DNA from: Gammaproteobacteria bacterium
GTDB taxonomy: Bacteria; Pseudomonadota; Gammaproteobacteria; Steroidobacterales; Steroidobacteraceae
Direction of reading: 5' to 3'
NCBI GenBank assembly: GCA_028870635.1
Contig: JAGWPE010000251.1
Span: 1 to 40,312, forward strand
DNA: 40,312 nt
Below, piece by piece: positions 1 to 11,041 of the stretch. Under the pieces are notes generated by a model. The model was given only the letters and a program-made list of their open reading frames with translations, did not search any database and was not told the DNA's origin. The translations under genes were made by a program, and so were the position numbers. Each line of letters starts with the position of its first letter. The stretch's first letter is position 1.

Positions 1-1985
1 ATCTGCTCGAGCCGCGAGCGCGCTTCGGCCGCGGGCAACTCGTCCAGACGAACGGCGAGCGCCGCGAGCTCGGCAACCTTGGGCCGCAGCGCGCGATGAC
101 TCACTGCGAGCCTCTGGGCGATACCGATCATTTCCGGCGAGCCCCGGATTCCAACCGCGCGGCCGCCCAGCGCACGCAAGGCGTTGAGGATTACCAGGAC
201 ATCGATGGCCTCCTGCAGCAGCGCGCCGTCGATGGGCGCAATGAGGCCGGCCGCGGCGAACCCCATGGCCACCAGCGAAAGAGCCATGCCGACCAGCACG
301 CTCTCGAGCGCAATACGGCGAGTGCGCTGCGATATCTGGATCGCTTCCGCGATACCCTGGAAGCGATCCGAAGTCAGCACCACGTCCGCCGCCTCCGAAG
401 CCGCGGTCGCACCGCGCGCCCCCATCGCAATACCGACATCCGCGAGCGCCAGTGCGGGTGCATCGTTGATGCCGTCTCCAACCATCGCGGTAACGCCTTC
501 GGTGCGAACGAGACGCACGACTTCCACCTTTTCCTCGGGCGCCCGCTCGGCAAAAACTCTGTCGACGCCGAGCGCGTCTCCCACGAGCTCGGCGACATCA
601 GGGTGATCCCCGGTCACCAGATGGATGTGCCTCACGCCGATTGTCCGCAGCAATCGCAGCGCCCGCGGGGCTTCCGGACGAATCGGATCCTGGAGGATCA
701 GAACGCCTGCGAGCCTGCCGTCGATCGCGACAAAGACACTGGATGACCCGTCCGCAGCGGTGCGCAGCTCTACGGAACGCAGCTGGGTCGTTCGCTCCGC
801 GCCTGGCGCCACGAAGTCGCGCTGCCCCACGGCGACGCGGCGGCCGCCGACCTCCCCGGAAATTCCCGTGCCCATCTGTTCCCGCACCCCCGACGGAAAC
901 GCAAGCACCAGGTTCCTGCTGCGTGCTTCCGCCAGGATCGCCGGCGCGTATGGATGAACCGAGAGCTGCTCCAGCGATGCCGCGCAGCGAACGATCTCGT
1001 CCGAAGACCCCGTGCCGATGGTCTCCACCGCCACGACCTCAGGGCGAGCGGATGTCGCGGTTCCGGTCTTGTCGAGCAACAACACACGGGTGCGTGCAAG
1101 CGTCTCGAGGGGCGCGCCGCCCTTGATGATGATTCCGTGCTTTGCGGCGCGCGAGACGCCCGCGACGATGGCAGCCGGCGCCGCGAGGATGAGCGGACAG
1201 GGTGTCGCGACGACGAGAACCGCCAGGGCGCGAATCGCGCTTCCCTCGAGGATCCAAGCCAGCATCGCCAGCGTCAGCGTCAACACCAGGAAGAGCAGCG
1301 CGTAGCGATCCGCGAGCCGCACCATCGGCGCCTTCGAAGCCTCCGCGGCCTGCACGAGGCGGATGATTCCGGCATAAGTGCTCTGGGCGGCCGTCGCGGT
1401 CACGCGCAGCTCGAAGGGCGCGCCCGAATTGCTGCCGCCGCTGCGAACCGGCATGCCGGCCTCGAGATTCACGGGCCGCGACTCCCCCGTGAGTGAGGAC
1501 TCGTCGAGTACCGCGCTGCCGCGGCTGACGATCCCATCGACGGGCACCACTTCGCCGGGCTTCACGATGAGCACTTCCCCCAGGGACACTTCCTCCACGG
1601 GGACATCGACGAAGGCTTCCCCTTGCCGGCGATGCGCGATCCTCGGTGCCCGCGAGATCAGCGCGCTCAACTCGCGTCGCGCCCGCCCGATCGCGTATTG
1701 CTCCAGCGCGGAGCCGCCGGTCAACATGACTGCAATGACCGCCCCCGCGAGGTACTCCCCGAGCAGCAGCGCCCCCGCCATCGCCAGCAGTGCGATCACA
1801 TCGACGCCGAGCTCTGCGCGCATCAGGCGATGGGCGGCCGAGACGGTGGCTGAGAGAAGCACCAGGCTGGTGACGGCCGCGAAGGCAATGCGGCTCGGAA
1901 CCTGAGCATCGAAGGCGCGCATCAGCAGCCCTGCCGCAAGGCCCGCCAAAGCCGCCCAGAGCAGGAAGAACCTCCGATACGACAT
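1..1985 (-). CDS. Heavy-metal translocating P-type (P1B) ATPase, C-terminus cut by window edge
   Basis: Absent from the ORF track because no stop lies in the window. Reverse-strand translation from ATG at 1985 (MSYRRFFLLWAALAGLAAGLLMRAFD...) contains LTGES, VVATPCPLILAAP, LLLDKTGTAT, and MVGDGINDAPALALADVGIAMG. Confidence 0.93.
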   Translation of the reverse strand, partial: MSYRRFFLLWAALAGLAAGLLMRAFDAQVPSRIAFAAVTSLVLLSATVSAAHRLMRAELGVDVIALLAMAGALLLGEYLAGAVIAVMLTGGSALEQYAIGRARRELSALISRAPRIAHRRQGEAFVDVPVEEVSLGEVLIVKPGEVVPVDGIVSRGSAVLDESSLTGESRPVNLEAGMPVRSGGSNSGAPFELRVTATAAQSTYAGIIRLVQAAEASKAPMVRLADRYALLFLVLTLTLAMLAWILEGSAIRALAVLVVATPCPLILAAPAAIVAGVSRAAKHGIIIKGGAPLETLARTRVLLLDKTGTATSARPEVVAVETIGTGSSDEIVRCAASLEQLSVHPYAPAILAEARSRNLVLAFPSGVREQMGTGISGEVGGRRVAVGQRDFVAPGAERTTQLRSVELRTAADGSSSVFVAIDGRLAGVLILQDPIRPEAPRALRLLRTIGVRHIHLVTGDHPDVAELVGDALGVDRVFAERAPEEKVEVVRLVRTEGVTAMVGDGINDAPALALADVGIAMGARGATAASEAADVVLTSDRFQGIAEAIQISQRTRRIALESVLVGMALSLVAMGFAAAGLIAPIDGALLQEAIDVLVILNALRALGGRAVGIRGSPEMIGIAQRLAVSHRALRPKVAELAALAVRLDELPAAEARSRLEQ

Positions 1986-2046
1986 CGAGCCGCTCCACGC
2001 AGCCGCCGGCCGGTCGAAAAGCTAAACCTCCCCGCTTGCGCATCCC

Positions 2047-2064
2047 ATCCGCAGATCTCCCTAT
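2047..2064. promoter_or_regulatory. 18-bp motif copy (P-type ATPase / ABC divergent region)
   Basis: ATCCGCAGATCTCCCTAT; 15/18 identical to the copy at 12052. Confidence 0.4.
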
Positions 2065-2103
2065 GCCGTCGTGCTACCGGCCGAGGCACAATGCTCGTGC
2101 GCA

Positions 2104-2823
2104 ATGAGCACTTCCTTTGCCGAGCCGGTCATGCGGGTCCGAGGCGTGAGCAAGACCTACCGCCTGGGGGAAGTCGATGTGCATGCGCTGCGCGGGATCG
2201 ACCTCGAGCTGCAGGCCGGCGAGCTCGTCGTCATTCTCGGCGCATCCGGCAGCGGCAAATCGACGCTGCTCAACATTCTCGGCGGCCTCGACACTCCGAC
2301 GCATGGCGAGGTGCGCTATCGGGATCACCTCCTCTCCACCGCGACCGATCGCGAATTGACCCGCTATCGGCGCGAGCACGTCGGGTTCGTGTTCCAGTTC
2401 TTCAATCTGCTGCCGAGCCTCACCGCCCTCGAGAACGTCGAGCTCGTGACGGAAATCGCGGTCAACGCTCTTGCGCCGCGCGAGGTCCTCGGGCGCGTCG
2501 GGCTCGCGGACCGCCTGCACCACTTCCCCTCCCAGCTCTCCGGCGGCGAGCAGCAGCGCGTCGCCATCGCGCGCGCGCTCGCCAAGCGGCCGGATGTTCT
2601 CTTCTGCGACGAGCCCACGGGCTCGCTCGACTACCCGACCGGCAAGCGGGTCCTCGAGGTTCTCGAGCACGCCAATCGCGAGCTCGGAACGCTCGTCGTC
2701 CTGATCACCCACAACGCGGCGATTGCCGCAATGGCGAACCGCGTCGTGCGCATGAGCAGCGGCAGCATCGCCGAGGTACACGTCAACCCCACCCAGGCTG
2801 CGGCGGAGGCGATATCCTGGTGA
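2104..2823 (+). CDS. ABC transporter ATP-binding protein (LolD/MacB-type)
   Basis: Walker [13 protein letters not shown], signature [15 protein letters not shown], Walker [13 protein letters not shown]; start chosen at MSTSFAEP (2104) inside ORF 2071..2823. Confidence 0.93.
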   Translation: MSTSFAEPVMRVRGVSKTYRLGEVDVHALRGIDLELQAGELVVILGASGSGKSTLLNILGGLDTPTHGEVRYRDHLLSTATDRELTRYRREHVGFVFQFFNLLPSLTALENVELVTEIAVNALAPREVLGRVGLADRLHHFPSQLSGGEQQRVAIARALAKRPDVLFCDEPTGSLDYPTGKRVLEVLEHANRELGTLVVLITHNAAIAAMANRVVRMSSGSIAEVHVNPTQAAAEAISW

Positions 2824-5189
2824 GCCGGCTGCATCGAGCGCTGCTGCGGGACCTCTGGCACCTGCGCGGACAGGTGATCGCCACCGCGCTCGTCGTCGGC
2901 GTGGGGATCGCCGCATTCGTGACGATGGTGAGCACATATCAGTCGCTGGCCCGGGCGCGGGTGGAGTATTACTCGGCGTATCGATTTGCCGATGTCTTCG
3001 CGAGTCTCAAACGCGCCCCGGACTCCGTGGCCGCCGCCCTGCGGCTGATTCCCGGGGTCGCAGCCGTTGAGACGCGCGTGGCCGAAGACATCATCCTGAG
3101 TGTGCCGGGCCTCGCCGAGCCCGCCACCGCACGGCTGATATCGCTCCCCGGCGCCGAGCGGCGCGGGCAGAGTCTCAACGTTCTCCATCTGACATCGGGT
3201 CGATATCCCTCTCCTCGAAGCGATGACGAAGTCGTGGCAAGCGAGACCTTCGCCGCCGCCAACTCCCTCGCCCTCGGAAGCCGCATCGGGGCAATTCTCA
3301 ATGGAAGGTGGAAGATTCTGCGGGTCGTCGGGCTCGCCCTCTCGCCCGAGTACGTCTACGAAGTCAGTCCGGCGATGGTCATTCCGGACAACAAACGCTT
3401 CGGCGTGCTCTGGATGAATGCCGAAGGGCTCGCCACCGCGTTCAACATGAAGGGGGCCTTCAATGACGTGACTCTCTCCCTGGCCCGAGGCGCCTCCCTG
3501 AGCGATGTGACCGCCAGCATCGACCGCCTGCTCGCCCCCTATGGCGGCTTCAGGGCGTATGGCCGCGCCGATCAGCCATCGGACCGCTTCCTCACCGACG
3601 AGCTCGGCGAGATCGAGGTGAACGCCACCTACATTCCCGCGATATTCCTGGCCGTCGCCGCCTTTCTCGTCTATACGCTGCTCGCCAGGCTGATCACGAT
3701 CCAGCGCAGCCAGATCGCGCTCCTGAAGTCCTTCGGTTACTCCGATGTCCGCATCGGCATGCATTACCTCGAGTTCGCGCTGCTCATCGTCGGTCTCGGG
3801 CTCATCGCCGGCGCGGGGCTGGGCGGCTACCTGGGCGCCGGCCTGATCGGCGTCTATCAGAGTTACTTTCACTTCCCCGTATTGCAGTACCGTCTGAGCG
3901 CTTCCATCCTCCTGCTTGCCGCCGCCATCGCCCTCACCGCCGCCGTAGGCGGGTCGCTTACGGCCGTCGCCCGGGCGGTCCGGCTTGCGCCCGCGGAGGC
4001 AATGCGCCCGCAGCCGCCGCGAAGCTTTCAGTCGGGAGCGCTCGATCGCCTGGGGCTCATGCGCCGGCTCGATACGGTCACCAGGGCAATTCTGCGCAAC
4101 CTCGCCCGGCGCCCGTGGCGGGCGGCTCTCTCCGCCATCGCGATCGCAGCCGCCGTGGCAACCGTGGTGGTTGGCCGCTTCATGTTCGATGCCGTGAACG
4201 CGTTGTTGGCAGTGCATTTTGATGCCGCGCAGCGCGAGGACGTCACGGTGACGTTCAACGAGACCCGCTCTCACAGCGCAGTCACGAGTCTTCGGGAGCT
4301 GCCCGGGGTCTTGCGCGTAGAGCCCTTCCGGGCGATTCCGGCCCTGATTCGCGCTGGGCATCGTGAAAAGCGCGCGTCGATCCTGGCGTTGTCGCCCACA
4401 GGCACGCTGCGACAGCTCATCGATGCCCGCAGAGAGCGGATCGAAGTGCCGCCCAAAGGCCTGGTGCTGACCCGAAAGCTGGCGCGGATCCTCGCCGTCC
4501 GCGAGGGCGATCACGTCCTGGTGGAGCAGCTCGATGGCCGCAGGCGGCAATTCGTCGCCAGCGTCAGCCGGCTCTCGGATGAGCCGGTCGGAATGAGCGG
4601 CTACATCGACGCGGACGCCCTGGCGGCGCTGCTCGGCGAGGATGCGCCCATTTCCGGAGCGGTCCTGCAGGTGGACAAGAGCCGCGAGCCGGCCCTCTAC
4701 GCCTCTCTGAAACGCACACCCGCCGTGGCCTCCGTGTCGATTCGCGCCGCCACGCTGCAGACGATCCGGGAGATGATGAACCGCAGCTTCATCCTCATGA
4801 CAATCGTCATGACGAGCTTCGGTATCGTGCTCGTGGCCGGCGTGGTCTACAACAGCGTGCGCATCTCGCTCTCGGAGCGCGGCAACGAGCTCGCCAGCCT
4901 GCGCGTATTGGGATTCACGCGCGTCGAAGTGGGTCAGCTTCTTCTGGGAGAGCAGACGGTGCTGACGATCATCGCCATACCGGCGGGGTGCGCCCTCGGC
5001 GCCCTGATCTGCCGGCTGCTCGTGCCGTCCTTCGACCGGGAGGTCTTCCGCCTGCCCTTCGTTCTGACACGCGCCACTTTCGGGTTCGCCTCCATCGTGA
5101 CCCTGGGGTCTGCCGCATTGGCTGCCTGCCTCGTCGCCGGCCGCATTGCCCGGCTCGATCTGATAGCGGTCCTGAAAGCGAGGGAGTAG
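2820..5189 (+). CDS. FtsX/MacB-family ABC transporter permease
   Basis: Probable GTG start at 2820 overlapping the upstream stop (TGGTGA); two FtsX-like segments ([66 protein letters not shown]). Confidence 0.9.
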   Translation: MSRLHRALLRDLWHLRGQVIATALVVGVGIAAFVTMVSTYQSLARARVEYYSAYRFADVFASLKRAPDSVAAALRLIPGVAAVETRVAEDIILSVPGLAEPATARLISLPGAERRGQSLNVLHLTSGRYPSPRSDDEVVASETFAAANSLALGSRIGAILNGRWKILRVVGLALSPEYVYEVSPAMVIPDNKRFGVLWMNAEGLATAFNMKGAFNDVTLSLARGASLSDVTASIDRLLAPYGGFRAYGRADQPSDRFLTDELGEIEVNATYIPAIFLAVAAFLVYTLLARLITIQRSQIALLKSFGYSDVRIGMHYLEFALLIVGLGLIAGAGLGGYLGAGLIGVYQSYFHFPVLQYRLSASILLLAAAIALTAAVGGSLTAVARAVRLAPAEAMRPQPPRSFQSGALDRLGLMRRLDTVTRAILRNLARRPWRAALSAIAIAAAVATVVVGRFMFDAVNALLAVHFDAAQREDVTVTFNETRSHSAVTSLRELPGVLRVEPFRAIPALIRAGHREKRASILALSPTGTLRQLIDARRERIEVPPKGLVLTRKLARILAVREGDHVLVEQLDGRRRQFVASVSRLSDEPVGMSGYIDADALAALLGEDAPISGAVLQVDKSREPALYASLKRTPAVASVSIRAATLQTIREMMNRSFILMTIVMTSFGIVLVAGVVYNSVRISLSERGNELASLRVLGFTRVEVGQLLLGEQTVLTIIAIPAGCALGALICRLLVPSFDREVFRLPFVLTRATFGFASIVTLGSAALAACLVAGRIARLDLIAVLKARE

Positions 5190-5191
5190 CC

Positions 5192-6370
5192 GTGAGAATC
5201 AGGCGCGGTACGCTCTGGCTGGCAATCGCCGTCGCAACCCTCCTCGCTCTCTCGATCGTCGCGCTTCTGCCGCGGCCGGTCGTCATCGAAGCAGGGACGG
5301 TGCGTTTTGGCCCGCTGCAAGTGACGGAGGAAGATCAGGCCGAGACTCGCTCTCATGACCGGTACGTCGTAGCGGCGCCGGTCGCCGGGCGGCTGCTTCG
5401 CGTGCTCCTGCGAGATGGTGACAGCGTAATGACCGGACAGGCCGTTGCCGCTCTCGCACCGGTACCGCTCAGTGCGCGCGAGCGGGACGAGGCAGCTGCC
5501 CGGGTGGACGCCGCGGCGGCGGCCGAGCGCGGCGCTCGAGCCCAGTTGCAGCATGCCATCGAAGACCTGGCGCAAGCACGCCGCGAGGATGGCAGATTGC
5601 GGGCCCTCGTCGCGCAAGGTCTGGCGTCCATACAGGCACTCGATCAGTCTCGTAACGCGGTCGTGACGCTCGGCATGGAGGTCACGGCGGCGCGCAACCG
5701 GGCCACATCGGCCGACGCCGAATTGCGAGGCGCGCGTGCGGCCCTCGCCGCGCTGTCCGGTGCGCGCCCCGCCGATGGAACGTTTTTGACGGTTTACTCG
5801 CCGGCTGCAGGACGGGTCCTGCGCGTGCTCGAGCCGAGCGAGCGCGTGATCCCCGCCGGAACCCCGATCCTGACCATCGGGGACCTCGCCCATCTCGAGG
5901 TCGTCATGGAAATGCTCTCCTCTCAGGCCGTACGGGTCTCACCTGGCATGCCGGCGCTCCTCCTCGGATGGGGCGGAGATCAGCCGCTGCGGGCGCGCGT
6001 GCGATTGGTCGAGCCGTACGGCTTCACCAAGATCTCGGCGCTCGGCGTGGAGGAAAAGCGGACGAACGTCATCCTGGACTTCGTCGACCCTCCAGGCTCG
6101 CTGGGCGACGGATACCGCGTCATCGCACGAATCATCACGTGGAGCTCGCCGCACGTGCTTCAGGCCCCATTATCGGCGATCTTTCGCTGCGGCTCGGACT
6201 GGTGCGTGTTTGCCCTGGAAGGCGGTCGCGCGCGGACCCGCCGCGTTCGCATCGGGCATCAGAGCGATGAATCGGTCGAGATCCTCTCAGGTCTGAAAGA
6301 CGGCGATGAGGTCGTCAAGTACCCGCCGAATGAGCTCGCCGATGGCGCCCGCGTCTCCGTGCAGTCCTAG
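5192..6370 (+). CDS. HlyD-family periplasmic adaptor (membrane fusion protein)
   Basis: Probable GTG start 5192 (MRIRRGTLWLAIAVATLLALSIVALLPRPVVIEAGTV); biotinyl-lipoyl like VAAPVAGRLLRVLLRDGDSV and coiled-coil region; directly follows the permease. Confidence 0.88.
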   Translation: MRIRRGTLWLAIAVATLLALSIVALLPRPVVIEAGTVRFGPLQVTEEDQAETRSHDRYVVAAPVAGRLLRVLLRDGDSVMTGQAVAALAPVPLSARERDEAAARVDAAAAAERGARAQLQHAIEDLAQARREDGRLRALVAQGLASIQALDQSRNAVVTLGMEVTAARNRATSADAELRGARAALAALSGARPADGTFLTVYSPAAGRVLRVLEPSERVIPAGTPILTIGDLAHLEVVMEMLSSQAVRVSPGMPALLLGWGGDQPLRARVRLVEPYGFTKISALGVEEKRTNVILDFVDPPGSLGDGYRVIARIITWSSPHVLQAPLSAIFRCGSDWCVFALEGGRARTRRVRIGHQSDESVEILSGLKDGDEVVKYPPNELADGARVSVQS

Positions 6371-6382
6371 CCGGCATCGTTC

Positions 6383-8503
6383 TCACTCATACCGCAGCGC
6401 CTCGATGGGATTGAGCGCAGCGGCCTTTCTCGCCGGATAGAAGCCGAAGAAGATTCCCACCGCGGCGGAGAATACGAAGCCCCCGAGCATCGCGAGGGCG
6501 GAGATCGCGATGGGCCAGCCGGCGACGGCGGAGACGAGCTCCGAGGCGGCAACACCCATCAGGATGCCCGCCGTGCCGCCTGCCGCGCTGAGGAACACCG
6601 ACTCCGCGAGGAACTGCAGCAGTACGTGCGTGCGGCGCGCGCCGAGGGCCATGCGCAGCCCTATCTCGCGCGTGCGCTCGGTGACGGAGACCAGCAGAAT
6701 GTTCATGATCCCGATGCCGCCGACGAGCAGAGAGATGGACGCCACTGTCGCCAGCAGAAGCGCCATGACCCTGCTGCTGCCCTCGGCGGCGGTGGCGATT
6801 TGACTCAGATTCCGTACGCTGAAGTCGTCCGTGTCGCTCATATGGATGTTATGCCGCCGCCGCAGCGTCGCTGTCACCTGGTCGATCGCGTGGTTGACGA
6901 GCGTAGCGCTCGCCGCCTGCACGTAGATCACGTTCACATAGCCGGTGAGCCTCGGCTGCATCCCGAAGGGGTTCGGTGGAGGCGGATACACGGTTCCGGC
7001 GGCCTGCGCCCCGAGCTGCGTCGGCGCAGCGACGCCGAGCACCTTGCGCTCGGCGGTGGTGAACGGCATCGTCACGAGATCATCCTGATCCTGACCCATC
7101 GGGGATTGTCCCTTGGCCTGATAGAGCCCGATCACTTTCAGCGGAACGCCTTTGACCAGAACCGTCGCACCGACCGGGTTCTCGTATGGCTCGAACAGCT
7201 CCCGATACACCGTCTGGCCGATGACGGCGACCAGCGCTGCCGAGCTCACATCATCGGACGAAATTCCCCGTCCCGCCGCAATCCGCCAGTTCGTTATCTC
7301 GTCGTAATTCGCAGTCACCCCGAAAAGGCCGGTGCCCCAGTTTTGATTGCGATACTGCACCTGGCCGACCTGGCGGATCATGTACCCCACCTGAGCGACG
7401 GCAGGATCATCCCGCCGCAGCGAGGCGGCATCGGCGGTAGTGAGCGTCGAAGCACTGCCGAATCCCGCCCGCACGCCGCCGGCCGTGGTCGCCCCCGGGA
7501 GCACGATCAGCATGTTCGTGCCGAGACTCTGGATCAGCTCGCCCACGGCCCTGTTGGCGCCCTGCCCCACGGCCACCATCGCAATGAGCGCGGCGACCCC
7601 GATCAGCACGCCGAGCGTGGTCAGGCCGGAGCGCATCTTGTTGCGGGCGATGGCCTGGATCGCGCTCGATACGGTCATGCGCCAGAAAGGCCAGGAGCGC
7701 GGGCCGGCCGCCGCGCCTTCCCGCCCTCCCATTGCGCGAACGGCGCCGCCCGAAGCCGGTGCCTGCGCTTGCGCCTCGACGGCCTTCCCCGGCATGAGCG
7801 GCGCCCGGTTGCGCTCGTCGGCGATCACGGCTCCGTCGCGCATGGTCACCACGCGGTCGGCATAGGCAGCGATGTCGGACTCGTGCGTGACCACGACCAC
7901 AGTCACGCCGCTCTGCCGATTGAGCCTGACCAGCGTCTCCATGAGCTCGTGGGAATTGCGCGTATCGAGGTTGCCCGTCGGCTCATCGGCCAATACCACG
8001 GCGGGCGCGTTGATCAGCGCGCGCGCGATCGCGACGCGCTGCTGCTCGCCGCCCGAGAGCTGCGCCGGGGTATTGCGCTCGCGTCCGGCGAGGCCGACCA
8101 GCTTTAGCGCCGCGCCGGCACGGGCACTTCGCTCCGCAGCACTGATGGCGCCTCGCGGATCGTAGTAGAGCGGCAGCGCCACATTCTCCAGCGCGCTCGT
8201 GCGCGGGAGGAGATTGAAGCTCTGGAATACGAAACCGAGGCGCTCGCTGCGAATGCGCGCGAGCTCGGGCTCCTTCAGCGCCGAGACATCCGCGCCCTCG
8301 AGCAGATACCGGCCGCCGCTCGGCCGGTCGAGGCAACCGAGCAATGCCATCAGCGTCGACTTGCCCGAACCCGACGATCCCATGATCGCGACGAGCTCGC
8401 CGCGCCGGATCGCGAGGCTGACGCCGGCGAGCGCGTGCACTTCGACGGAGCCGGTGCGATATACGCGCCGCAGGTCCTCGGTCTGGATGACGATGTCACC
8501 CAC
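6383..8503 (-). CDS. MacB-like ABC transporter ATPase/permease fusion
   Basis: N-terminal ABC domain ([50 protein letters not shown]) fused to FtsX permease ([26 protein letters not shown]). Confidence 0.93.
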   Translation of the reverse strand: MGDIVIQTEDLRRVYRTGSVEVHALAGVSLAIRRGELVAIMGSSGSGKSTLMALLGCLDRPSGGRYLLEGADVSALKEPELARIRSERLGFVFQSFNLLPRTSALENVALPLYYDPRGAISAAERSARAGAALKLVGLAGRERNTPAQLSGGEQQRVAIARALINAPAVVLADEPTGNLDTRNSHELMETLVRLNRQSGVTVVVVTHESDIAAYADRVVTMRDGAVIADERNRAPLMPGKAVEAQAQAPASGGAVRAMGGREGAAAGPRSWPFWRMTVSSAIQAIARNKMRSGLTTLGVLIGVAALIAMVAVGQGANRAVGELIQSLGTNMLIVLPGATTAGGVRAGFGSASTLTTADAASLRRDDPAVAQVGYMIRQVGQVQYRNQNWGTGLFGVTANYDEITNWRIAAGRGISSDDVSSAALVAVIGQTVYRELFEPYENPVGATVLVKGVPLKVIGLYQAKGQSPMGQDQDDLVTMPFTTAERKVLGVAAPTQLGAQAAGTVYPPPPNPFGMQPRLTGYVNVIYVQAASATLVNHAIDQVTATLRRRHNIHMSDTDDFSVRNLSQIATAAEGSSRVMALLLATVASISLLVGGIGIMNILLVSVTERTREIGLRMALGARRTHVLLQFLAESVFLSAAGGTAGILMGVAASELVSAVAGWPIAISALAMLGGFVFSAAVGIFFGFYPARKAAALNPIEALRYE

Positions 8504-8514
8504 GTCTGGCGCCG

Positions 8515-9783
8515 TTACATGAAGGGCGAGCGTGGCCGATTCGCCGCGGCGGAACGGCTCGGCGATTCTCCGCCCGAGCGCTCACCGATGACGACGGAAT
8601 CTCCCGGAGAGAGAGCACCCTGCTTGATCTGCGCATACGTATCGTCGCTGAGGCCCACGACGACGGGAACGGCAATGGGCCTCCCGTCCCGCAGCGCCCA
8701 TACGCGGGACGGCGCCGAGCCGTCCTGCACCGGCTTCGACATCCTTTCCGGCGAATACCGCAGCGCTTCCAGCGGGACGCGAAGCGCATCGGCGGCCTGC
8801 GCCGTGATGATCCGCACGTCCGCCGTCATACCAGGCTTCAACAGCAAGTCCGGGTTGTTCGCCTGCAGCACTACATCGTACGTGACTACGTTCTGAATGG
8901 TCTGCGGTGATTGACGCACCTGCACGACGCTGCCGTGGAAGATACGCCGCGGGAAGGCCTCAACGGTGAAGGACGCCGGATTGCCCTGCTTTATGCTCCC
9001 GATATCGGACTCGCTGACGCTGGCGTCGACCTGCATGTGCGTGAGATCCGTGGCGATCAGAAAGAGCGTCGGCGTCTGAAAGCTCGCCGCGACCGTCTGC
9101 CCCTGGGTGATGTTGCGAGACACGACCGTGCCATCGACGGGCGACGTGATGTTGGTGTATCCCAGGTTGACCCTGCCGGCATCGAGATCCGCCTGCCGCT
9201 GCACGACAGTGGCCGCATCCAGGCCGACCTGGGCGCGTGCCTGGTCATAGGAGCTGCGGGCCAGGTCCACCGCATCTTTCGAGGCCAGGCTCTCCGCGAC
9301 GAGCTTGATCTGCCGCTCGTAATTGAGCCTCGCGTAGGTGAGATTCGCCTGATCCTTCACGAGCTGGGCCCTCGCGGCGGCGAGCGCCGCGGTGTCCTGA
9401 TCGACGACGACCTGGTACGGCCTCGGGTCGATCCTGGCGCAGAGCTGTCCGGCCTTTACCCGCGTGTTGAAGTCGCAGTAGAGCTCCTGGATGACTCCTG
9501 AGACATATGTTCCAACTTGTATGGTCACCACCGGATTGACGCTGCCGCTCGCCGTGACGTACGGGGAGACTGCCCCGCGGCTGACCTGGGCGGACACATA
9601 CGCGACTTCTTCAGCCGGTTTGAGGTACCACCAGCTGCCTGCTCCCGCGACGAGAGCGAGCACCACCATGGCCACAGCCGCTCGGCTCGGCCGGCGCAGC
9701 CATTGCAATCGCGCCCCTTGGCGTACCTGGTGAGGCTCCCCAGCGTCATGGCCTATGACTTGCGTGTCCACCTGCGGCTTCAT
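8515..9783 (-). CDS. MacA-like efflux periplasmic adaptor
   Basis: Single N-terminal TM, VTASGSVNPVVTIQVGTYVSGVIQELYCDFNTRVKAGQLCARIDPRPY; immediately upstream of the MacB-like gene in the same direction. Confidence 0.9.
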   Translation of the reverse strand: MKPQVDTQVIGHDAGEPHQVRQGARLQWLRRPSRAAVAMVVLALVAGAGSWWYLKPAEEVAYVSAQVSRGAVSPYVTASGSVNPVVTIQVGTYVSGVIQELYCDFNTRVKAGQLCARIDPRPYQVVVDQDTAALAAARAQLVKDQANLTYARLNYERQIKLVAESLASKDAVDLARSSYDQARAQVGLDAATVVQRQADLDAGRVNLGYTNITSPVDGTVVSRNITQGQTVAASFQTPTLFLIATDLTHMQVDASVSESDIGSIKQGNPASFTVEAFPRRIFHGSVVQVRQSPQTIQNVVTYDVVLQANNPDLLLKPGMTADVRIITAQAADALRVPLEALRYSPERMSKPVQDGSAPSRVWALRDGRPIAVPVVVGLSDDTYAQIKQGALSPGDSVVIGERSGGESPSRSAAANRPRSPFM

Positions 9784-10373
9784 CCGGGCGGAAATTTCGC
9801 GAGCACCGCATCGGCCGCCTCCCGAATCGACTGCCCCGACTGCTCCATGTCCCTGCGTGTGAGCGCCTTCTTGGCCCAGCCGTGCCAGACCGGCTTGTGC
9901 GTCCTGGCGTCGAAGGCATCGACCGCGAGGACTCCCTCACGATACTGATGCACATCGATGCCGGTTCCCCAGTAGGGATAGCCCCACCAGCGCGGCCCAT
10001 ACCAGTACCAACCGCTCCCGTACGGCTGGGGGTACGTGTGAATGTCCGTCCGGTCATGAGCGCCAATCGTGAAGTCGACGGCGAAGTCCGCGGCCGCTGG
10101 ATCGCTCGTATACGTGTACCCCTTCTGCTGCAGGCGCGCCTGAATGGCCTCGCGCGCCCGCTCGACCACGAGCGGATTGCGGACCCCGTATTCCTCGCGG
10201 GGCAGCCAGGTGAAGGAGTGATAGTTGGTGAAGTCCGCGGTCCGATCGTAGTCGCTGCCGACGCGCATGGTTTCGCAAGCCGCCAGACCCAGCGCGAGAG
10301 CCAGGACACATGCGTAGCTGATCAGGATGGCAACGCGTCCGCGCGAAGAATCGTTCTGCAATTTGGCGTTCAT
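9780..10373 (-). CDS. DUF4136-type lipoprotein
   Basis: Lipobox-like LALGLAACET; GSDYDRTADFTNYHSFTW; start MNAKLQND at 10373 within ORF 9780..10403. Confidence 0.8.
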   Translation of the reverse strand: MNAKLQNDSSRGRVAILISYACVLALALGLAACETMRVGSDYDRTADFTNYHSFTWLPREEYGVRNPLVVERAREAIQARLQQKGYTYTSDPAAADFAVDFTIGAHDRTDIHTYPQPYGSGWYWYGPRWWGYPYWGTGIDVHQYREGVLAVDAFDARTHKPVWHGWAKKALTRRDMEQSGQSIREAADAVLAKFPPG

Positions 10374-10444
10374 GGCGAAATCACCTCCGAGCGCAGGCAC
10401 CACGAATCACGCAAGCAGGATGCATCGCCGTACCGGCCTGACCA

Positions 10445-10462
10445 ATCCGTAGTTTTACGGGT
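10445..10462. promoter_or_regulatory. 18-bp motif copy (DUF4136 / UrcA divergent region)
   Basis: ATCCGTAGTTTTACGGGT, near-perfect inverted repeat. Confidence 0.5.
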
Positions 10463-10547
10463 CCTGGAGCCGTTGCAAGTGCGTATGTACACCGCCCGGC
10501 TCGCGCCTACCATTTTCCCGACTCAAAACCACTTCGAGGACTGACAG

Positions 10548-10952
10548 ATGAACGCCAGACGAATCCTGCAAAAGTTTGCTCCGATCGCTCTCGCCGCCGG
10601 GTTGTGCTTCACGGGCCCGGCCCTTGCGGATGAGCTGCCGACGATCACGATCGGAGCCGCCGTTACGACGAAGACCACGATCGGCCACTCCTCCTCCGGC
10701 ATTCCCATGGAGCAGGTGACCATCACACATCGAGTCAGCTATGCCGATCTCGATCTTGCAACGCAAGCGGGCGCCGCGGAGCTGCAGCGCCGCGTGAAGG
10801 AGACGGCCCGCGCAGCCTGCAAGCAGCTCGATGAGCTCTATCCGCTGGAAGTGAAGAACGCGTCGGAGTGCACGAAGATGTCCGTGGCGCAGGCATCCAC
10901 CCAGGTCGAGAAGGCGATCGCGGCATCCAGGAGAGAGGCGAAAGCCCAGTGA
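10548..10952 (+). CDS. UrcA family protein (secreted)
   Basis: Signal peptide MNARRILQKFAPIALAAGLCFTGPALA; VSYADLDLATQAGAAELQRRVKETARAAC is typical of UrcA. Confidence 0.8.
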   Translation: MNARRILQKFAPIALAAGLCFTGPALADELPTITIGAAVTTKTTIGHSSSGIPMEQVTITHRVSYADLDLATQAGAAELQRRVKETARAACKQLDELYPLEVKNASECTKMSVAQASTQVEKAIAASRREAKAQ

Positions 10953-10978
10953 CCCGCAAGGGGCCGCGTGCGGACGAG

Positions 10979-11011
10979 GCGCTGCGCTTCTCCTGAGGGG
11001 AAGCGCAGCGC
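10979..11011. terminator. Strong hairpin between convergent urcA-like (+) and YXWGXW (-) genes
   Basis: GCGCTGCGCTTC-TCCTGAGGG-GAAGCGCAGCGC: perfect 12-bp stem, extendable through the loop with one G-U pair. No clear T-run. Confidence 0.55.
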
Positions 11012-11041
11012 GGGGGACGGAGGCGGCGGATCGTCGCCCGC

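Noticed and set aside
2631-4550. 639-aa minus-strand ORF
   Set aside because: Antisense to the FtsX permease; shadow ORF.
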